64,000 nucleotides of DNA from Ascochyta rabiei (Eukaryota; Ascomycota; Dothideomycetes; Pleosporales; Didymellaceae), in NCBI RefSeq assembly GCF_004011695.2, contig NC_082409.1, forward strand, positions 1,984,001 through 2,048,000, in the 5' to 3' direction. This document shows positions 58,089-64,000 of the stretch, piece after piece. The notes below the pieces were generated by a model that saw only the letters and a program-made list of their open reading frames with translations, did no database searches and was not told the DNA's origin. A program made the translations under genes and the position numbers. Within the stretch, counting starts at the first letter, position 1. Every line of letters starts with the position of its first letter.

Positions 58089-61000
58089 GCGTGCCCAGCT
58101 TGGGTCTGTTTTGCGCCTCGGCGCGGTATTCGAAATGTTTGAAGCTGCGAAGGGGATTGGAGTACAGGAGGAGCAGCATTGCAGGCGTTTTGGGCGGCAT
58201 TGGTGGGCATGGCGAGGTACTGACAATGCTTCGGCATATCCGTCAATCTCTTGGCTTGGTGTTACTTGCTTTTGGAGTATCGAATGACACACGATGCCTT
58301 TGATGGCCACGGCACCCTACAGACCTACACTACAGTATCACTCTCACCTGATCACCCCATTTCATGTGCTCTGCACTGCATTGCTTTGAGTGACGACACT
58401 AGACGTGAAACCTGGTAGCGTATAGTACACGGGTTTATTGCCAACGCTCTGCCATCCATGGCCATCCATGTAGCACGGCGATCGACACTGGGCATGAGGC
58501 GATCACACTACCTTGCCCTGCGCCACTGCCGCCTCAGCAGCACGGTTCACTTTCCAGGCGCAGCCAGTCACGTCAGGGCACAGCCCGTCAGACTTGGGCG
58601 CGCCAGCTGCCGCACCGAGACAGTCAGTCGAGCCCACAACGCAGGACCTCTCCCTGGCATTTGCCTTATCGCGCAGATTCGGCTTTTGATGCTATGAAGC
58701 TGCGATGGATTGATGCGCATTCGAGCGACGTGCCCAATCAACTTACTGTGGATTGCCCAACGCAGCCTAGTCGGCTTTGCCCGAAAGGGCGAGGTGCAGT
58801 GTGACATGTTTGGCAATCAATTTGGGAAGCGCTGCAAACACGAGGCGGAATGCGAGGGGGTTGGGCTGCATTTCAGTATTGGTGTGCTTGGCGATTGGGG
58901 GACGATGCAAGTTCATTTGATGCGTTGATTGAGAGTAGTGGCCCGTCTGGGAATAGAGAGGGTGGCTGCGAACTGAAATGTAGGTGTAATGAGGCGCATG
59001 CGGTGTATGGATGGCGGTGCAGAAGAAAGGCAACTGATCAGGTACCGAAGTGCTTGCACGGGTGCGTATTTGTGATCGACGATTAACGTCCATCTGGTGC
59101 TCGCCTTGAAAGACCGGCGAGCGAGTCCGGAGCAGATATCCCGGGCTTGGCTACCGAAATGGGTGCCGTGGCTGGGCCGCAAAAGCAAACCGTTATGGGG
59201 TGCTGTGGGTGGACGAACTAGCCAGCCTTAACGGTCAAGAATGGTCTCAACGAGCGCCATTATTTGGCACATTGAGGGTCGAGGTAACACAGGCAGCCCA
59301 AGTCTTTGGGATGGAATTGACATACTGCAGTGCAGTGCCATCCCCCTCCAGACAGTGTGTATGTCACTGAAGCTGATTGTCAAGTGCTGTGACGAGTCGA
59401 TTTGTTGTATTCGTTCTGCGTGCTCCGGTCTTGCCTTCGGGCAACGTGGGGTTCTAGAGCCCCTCAGATGCGGTTACACGAGCGAGGGCGAACTCGATAA
59501 AGGCAACGCCGACACTAATTCGCCGTGCCTGATGATCTGGTGACTGCTGAGTGTGATACTTCATCTACGTACCCCGCGGTGGTGCCGCAGTTAATATCAA
59601 AGTAGAAGGCAGCGTACTTTCCAGAACCTGTCTGTTGATTAAACAGAGGTCTCAGAGCTGCAGGAACGAACGCTAAATTGCTAGTAGACGGTCAGCTCGT
59701 ACTCCGGTCCTAGCAAAGTCCGAGACCGACTCGTCTGCAGGGCAAGTTGAGGGTGCCTGCGTTCATGAGCGACACGGGACCAGCCAGCGCTGGCTTTGTT
59801 GCACGAATCAGTAGGACCAAGCAAGCAAGCAAGCTCGAGCTCGAGCTCGTCGATCTGCAGCTTTGGTTACTCGCGCACCTGCAGCGTAAGCGGTTGTTCC
59901 TGCCCGCCGCCCGGCCGAACGCGAGGTTCCGACGCGGAAAGATTTCTAGGTCATGTTCTAGCGTTGGTTGATCCGCTTCACGCGGTCAGTTTGGGTGTGA
60001 GCTGTTCTGCGCCTTGGATGGCCTGACTTGTGACTGCTGGAGTGGGGTGGTGTACAACATAGGATGTGCCCACTGTCCACAATTGTGTGGGGTTGTATTG
60101 GCAGAAGTGGATACAAGCATGACCTGATGATGTACGCGACATCCACTCGTGATGTGCTGCAACTAAAATAGTCGTTCGCCAACCCAGTGCTGGCGGCTGC
60201 CGTGGCGCATCCTGATGGAGCTGAGCTAAACCACCGATGGCCGCGAACCCGCCACACCGGATGACAGCGCGCGGGGGTGACGCGATGCTCGCAGCCGAAA
60301 GCCTCATGCCGCGTCGTTCCTGCTGTTCCCGCTGGTCAGGCGCCCTTGTCCTCTCTTTTCGGGTTCTTTTTGGGGGTTTTCTTGGTATTGGGTTGGTGGC
60401 CCTGAAAGCAGTGTAGGTACGGATGTGAAGCGTGAGGCGGACAGAAAGCATGGCGGTGGTGAGCCTCACCCAGACTCCCAGAGTGCTGGTGCACGTCCGA
60501 GTTGAAACAGGTACGCCAGCACACGCCCGGGGCAGGCTGGCGTGAGCAGCCAGGGTGCAATGGCCCGGCACCCAACATCCGCCGCGGTCGTTTTCTAAAC
60601 GCAGAGTGATTTGCTGTCGGAGGCCTGCCACGCGTGACGGTGGAGCTGCCGAGACTGGCGCCAGACTCAGCGCGGTGCTCAGGTCAGTCAGCGACGGTGT
60701 GTGGGTGTGCACGGCGCAGTGCTGAGTGACCTGGACCAAGGCACGAGATGAGCGGTCTGAGGACTCGACGAGGGGGCATCAGCAGCGCCGGCTCAGGCTC
60801 AGGGCTGATTGCGGCGGCCCATGGCTGTCTTTATCCTATGGAATGGGGAAGCAGCCTGCGCGGTAAGGCGATGCCTTGCAGAAGGCACCGAGTTCAAGGT
60901 AGCACGAGGTGCCTTCGATGCAGGCCGCCGCTGGAGTTGGCATCCAGAACAGGCGTGCTGTCTAATGCCTCGACCGCCCTTGTCCGGCTCCACCGCCCTC

Positions 61001-61591
61001 ACAGGCAGGCATGCACGCTCGCCCAACATCACGCCTCGCTCGGCCGTCGCAGTGCCGCCAGCTGCTCCTCTTCTTTCACCATTGCACGCCTGCCCGCCTG
61101 CCCTCCTGCCCGCCTGCCCGCCTGCCCTCCTGCCCGCCTGCCCTCCTGCCCTCTTGCCCTTGTGTGAGCACTCAGCACGCCGAGGTGTGCGGCGAGCTTG
61201 GAACGGACCGTTCATTCCATTCGTGACAGCCAATCGTTTCAGCACCGTACCTCGACACCCGTGCACGCTTGCTTGCTGGAATCCGGGACCACCGCGCTAT
61301 GACAATCTGACTGACCGACCAGGTCTGACGCTCCTCCGAGTAGCGAGCCCTTTGTCCGCTCCTCGTCACTCCTGTCCTGGAGTGCCAACACGCACCAAGC
61401 ACCAAGCACCAAGCACCAGGACCTCAGCAACGGGCCGCCACTTCACGCCTGTTCGGGGTGCTTGCTTACCACACCGTGCCTGGGTGCTCTCTCCATGCAT
61501 TGCTACCCTTGACCATCTCCCGGTGCGAGCTCCACGCCCCTCTCCGCCTCTCTCCGCCTCTCTCCTAGGTCCATACGCCAGAACACCCAAC
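58089..61591. other. 3.5 kb gene-poor region upstream of the ELL gene
   Basis: Holds the UBC11 3' end and a long approach to the ELL start. The longest frames are 59978-60739 (minus) and one open upstream of the ELL start from 60809; both have biased composition and no domain. It includes a CCTGCCCG minisatellite and a short ACCAAGC repeat near 61395-61420. Confidence 0.45.
61087..61159. repeat. CCTGCCCG/CCTGCCCT minisatellite
   Basis: About nine octamers alternating CCTGCCCG and CCTGCCCT, about 430 bp before the ELL start codon. Confidence 0.9.
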
Positions 61592-63965
61592 ATGCCGACG
61601 ACGATGCTCTCGCCAGGAGGCATTGCCCTCATTGGGGCCCCGAATGGCGACATCGGCGACAGGCCACCGCCAGTGCAGGCCATGCAGGTGGACATGACCC
61701 AGGACATCGTCGACGAGCTCCTCGAGAGCATGAGGAGCGGGAAACCACCACAGATACTCTTTGGTCGGACTCCTGTACGTGTACCCATGTTTGTGACAGC
61801 TTGCAGCGCAGTCACTTGTTGTCGTTGTTGTTGCTGTTGTTCTTGTTGTTCTTGTTGTTGTTGTTGTTGTTGTTGTTGCTGCTGCAATGTTGTGGAGTGG
61901 TTGTGGTGGAGCTCGACTCAAGGACGGCGAGAGCAACCATGGCTAACAAGCACACCAACAGCAACTGAGATATGGCGACAAGACCCACGTACTGCAGAGC
62001 AGTCCCGAGACGCACACCTACGAGTTGTACAAATCCAGCGGGACTGGCAGCGACAATGACTTTGAATTCGCCGGCGTCATCAACCACAACCTCATCGTGC
62101 AGGAGGCCGCAGACGTGACAGCGGGCGTTGACTCGGCGCTGGCCACTCTCAAGAGTAGCATGGCTGCCATCTCGGAATTCAAGGAAGCTAACAAGTATGC
62201 CTCCCCGGTGTTTCCATGGCTGCCCTGCGATCTCTGCTGTCGAGTCGAGTGGACTGCAGTACATATGTTTATGGTGACATGAAAACACATGGGCTGACAA
62301 TCGTTGCTATTCAGAACCATTGTCGGCGATGCTACTCCTGTCCGCACTCCCGGTCACCGTCGCTTCCCTTTGACAGGGTTCAAGTCGACACACCTCACGC
62401 CGTCCAAAGTCGGGTCACCGCTACCGAGCATGCCGGCCTCGCCCATGCACAAGCGTCCGCCCACGTCGCAGCCTAGCGGTACGCACGAGGCTGTCCTTGT
62501 TGCCCTCCGTGTTCCCATCATCCACCTGCTCGCTCGTGAGCCGGCAACGGAGGCCTCCCTTGCTAAGACATGTCGCACATCAACAGCCAGTCTGCGAGAA
62601 CTGCTGCCCAGAATTGCCAAACGCTCTACTCAAGACACAGACAGGTGGCAGCTGACCGACAAGTCATTTCGCGAGATCAACCCCTACAACTTCCCATACG
62701 CGACCTCTGAGGAGCGAGAGCAGGCAATCGAAGGTGCAATCAAGTCGTTTGACCGCCTCCGACTGACCAAAGACGACAAGCTTTGGCAGATTCTTCTGCC
62801 ACGTGAAGAACGAGGGCAGGGCAAGTGCTTATCGCGCTCGAAGGTGAAGCCACTGGAGGCCAAGCCCAAAGCTTCAACACCTCTGCACAAAGTGTCAGAC
62901 TTCACGAAGAAAAAGCCTGCCGCGAAGAAGACCGACGACAAGACTGCAGAGAGGAAGCTTGATGGCGAAAAGAAGATCAAGACGGTGAAGGAAGGTGGTA
63001 GCAAGCTGAGCAAAGCAGTGAGAGACAGGATTGTGCCACAAGACAAGCCTACGGTGAAGGAGGTCAAGGAAGATGTCGCCAAAACAGCTTCGTCAACGCC
63101 GGCGTCGGCCCCAGCCCCAGCCTCCACCGTCAGCAAAGCTGTGTCTCGCCCTGCTGCATCCAACGAAGCCTCAAAGATCCGTACCAAGAAGGTACCTGCG
63201 ACTGAAAGCAACTCTCTCAATTCCACTCCACGCACCAAGCCCAAGATGGCCGTTCCACGAGACACTTATCAGAACCGTCAGCACCGGCCTGTCAAGCCTG
63301 TGTATAACACAAAGCCCAAGAATCCTTCTCCTCTATCAGCTTCACCCCCAGTCAACGCCAGCGACTTCGAGGACAGCCACCCAGTCCACAAGGCTCTTGC
63401 GGCAGCTGCTTCGCCTGTGAAGTCATCGTACGGTAACTCTGATCGCTTGCTAAAGCGCAAGGCGAACGACATTGACAGCGGCATACACAATCACAGCCTG
63501 GCTGTGAAGAAACCTAACGCCGATCGTGCAACACCCAATCACACCCCCTCGCACACCAACGGCAGACTCAATGGCTCGACACCTTCTAGCAACGCTTCCA
63601 TGAAGCGCAAGTCTGATGGCTCATATATTTCTAACACGTCTACCACCGCCCCTAAGGTCCGCAAAGTCACCAACATTAACACTGGTCTAGCATCCCGCTA
63701 CGACCGCAACAACTCTCAACCTTCCCCTGGCGACTCGTCGTCTTCGACCACATCACCTACTATACCCAACCTGAGTTTCCGCCAGACAGTCGAGCTGTCT
63801 CAGAAGTTCCAAAGATACTATACCAAGTACGAAGAGTTGTATTGGAGATTGACCGAGGCTACTTTGCCGCCAACGGAGGCGCAAAGGAATGATCTTCTCA
63901 ACATGCACAAGAAGCTTGAAGAGATGAAGAGGGTGATCAAGGCCGGCGCTCGTGTGCAGCGCTGA
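61592..63965 (+). CDS. ELL-family RNA polymerase II elongation factor
   Basis: Raises transcription elongation by suppressing pausing; S. pombe Ell1 is the model fungal member. Three exons, 61592-61774, 61962-62194 and 62315-63965, with introns of 187 and 120 nt (GCTAAC and GCTGAC branches), give 688 residues. The N-terminal ELL domain spans exons 1-3: VDELLESMRSGKPPQILFGR, then QLRYGDKTHVLQSSPETHTY and FEFAGVINHNLIVQEAADV, followed by a winged-helix-like part (EAVLVALRVPIIHLLAREPA to PRIAKRSTQ). A long lysine/serine/proline-rich linker follows (about 270-620). The C-terminus FRQTVELSQKFQRYYTKYEE ... LNMHKKLEEMKRVIKAG fits the occludin-like ELL C-terminal helix bundle. The same frame is open upstream to 60809, but the biased composition there favours the start at 61592. 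The match to ELL is by pattern; confidence is good, not absolute. Confidence 0.82.
61817..61886 (+). repeat. TTG microsatellite in ELL intron 1
   Basis: About 23 triplets of TTG with some CTG and TCTTG interruptions lie within intron 1 (61775-61961) and account for its unusual length. Confidence 0.9.
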
Positions 63966-64000
63966 GGAAGAGAACACATGACGATTCCACATCAACCTGG

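Noticed and set aside
59978..60739. Minus-strand frame of 253 codons
   Set aside because: Composition is biased to Arg/Pro/Thr with no conserved motif; overlapping frames on the same strand are equally long, as expected in GC-rich non-coding DNA.
60809..61591. N-terminal extension of the ELL protein
   Set aside because: It is in frame with exon 1 but encodes a Cys/Pro/Leu minisatellite peptide and no family feature; the Met at 61592 begins the conserved-looking part.
61775..61961. Poly-cysteine protein segment from the TTG repeat
   Set aside because: The stretch is an intron with clear GT, GCTAAC and AG signals; skipping it restores the ELL domain.
1..64000. tRNA or rRNA genes
   Set aside because: No cloverleaf with a B-box GGTTCGANNCC in suitable context and no rRNA signature was found by eye. 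A covariance-model scan would be decisive.
1..64000. Secondary-metabolite or defence gene cluster
   Set aside because: No PKS, NRPS, terpene synthase, P450 or NLR-type gene is present; neighbours are unrelated housekeeping and sensing genes.

Overview
The window is nuclear DNA of a filamentous ascomycete (Pezizomycotina). Dothideomycetes is my best guess, but I cannot prove the class from sequence alone. The evidence is the many short introns (48 to 187 nt, mostly 50 to 60) with GT..AG ends and CTAAC/CTGAC branch sites, long intergenic spaces, and typical mould genes: fungal ACR3, SREBP-type bHLH, GH64 glucanase, SLN1-type histidine kinase, HET domain. I see no tRNA, rRNA, CRISPR array, operon or intact transposon. 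Exon joins below were made by hand from reading frame and splice signals.

Left part (1-24 kb): an ACR3 arsenite exporter (-), a small two-exon protein (+), a soluble SREBP-type bHLH regulator (-), a membrane RING-H2 protein (-, three exons), an arrestin-like adaptor with a PPDY motif (-) and a proline iminopeptidase (+). A gene-poor 4.8 kb follows, with a perfect-stem inverted repeat that carries a 17-C run. Then come a GH64 beta-1,3-glucanase-like protein without a visible signal peptide (-) and the histone acetyltransferase GCN5 (-).

Middle part (24-42 kb): GCN5 shares a 349 bp divergent promoter with OST5, a 79-residue oligosaccharyltransferase subunit in four exons. The checkpoint-clamp subunit RAD1 starts 102 bp after it. 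RAD1 converges on a PAS/GAF hybrid histidine kinase (-) across a repeat-rich spacer. Next are a WW-domain protein (+), a cysteine-rich CYSTM-type tail protein (-), a thymine/uracil DNA glycosylase of the MUG/TDG family (-) and the membrane osmosensor kinase SLN1 (-). Two hybrid histidine kinases therefore lie within 16 kb.

Right part (42-64 kb): a tubby/LURP-like protein (-), a broken HET-domain gene (+), a small mitochondrial-type membrane protein (-), a long coiled-coil protein (+), an MFS alpha-glucoside-type sugar transporter (+), a conserved fungal protein of unknown role (+), an APC/C-type ubiquitin-conjugating enzyme UBC11/UBE2C (+) and an ELL-family RNA polymerase II elongation factor (+). 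The genes look like independent housekeeping and sensing genes, not a biosynthetic or defence cluster. The most unusual items are the hairpin-forming C-tract element, the decayed HET gene, the paired histidine kinases and several in-frame or G-rich minisatellites.
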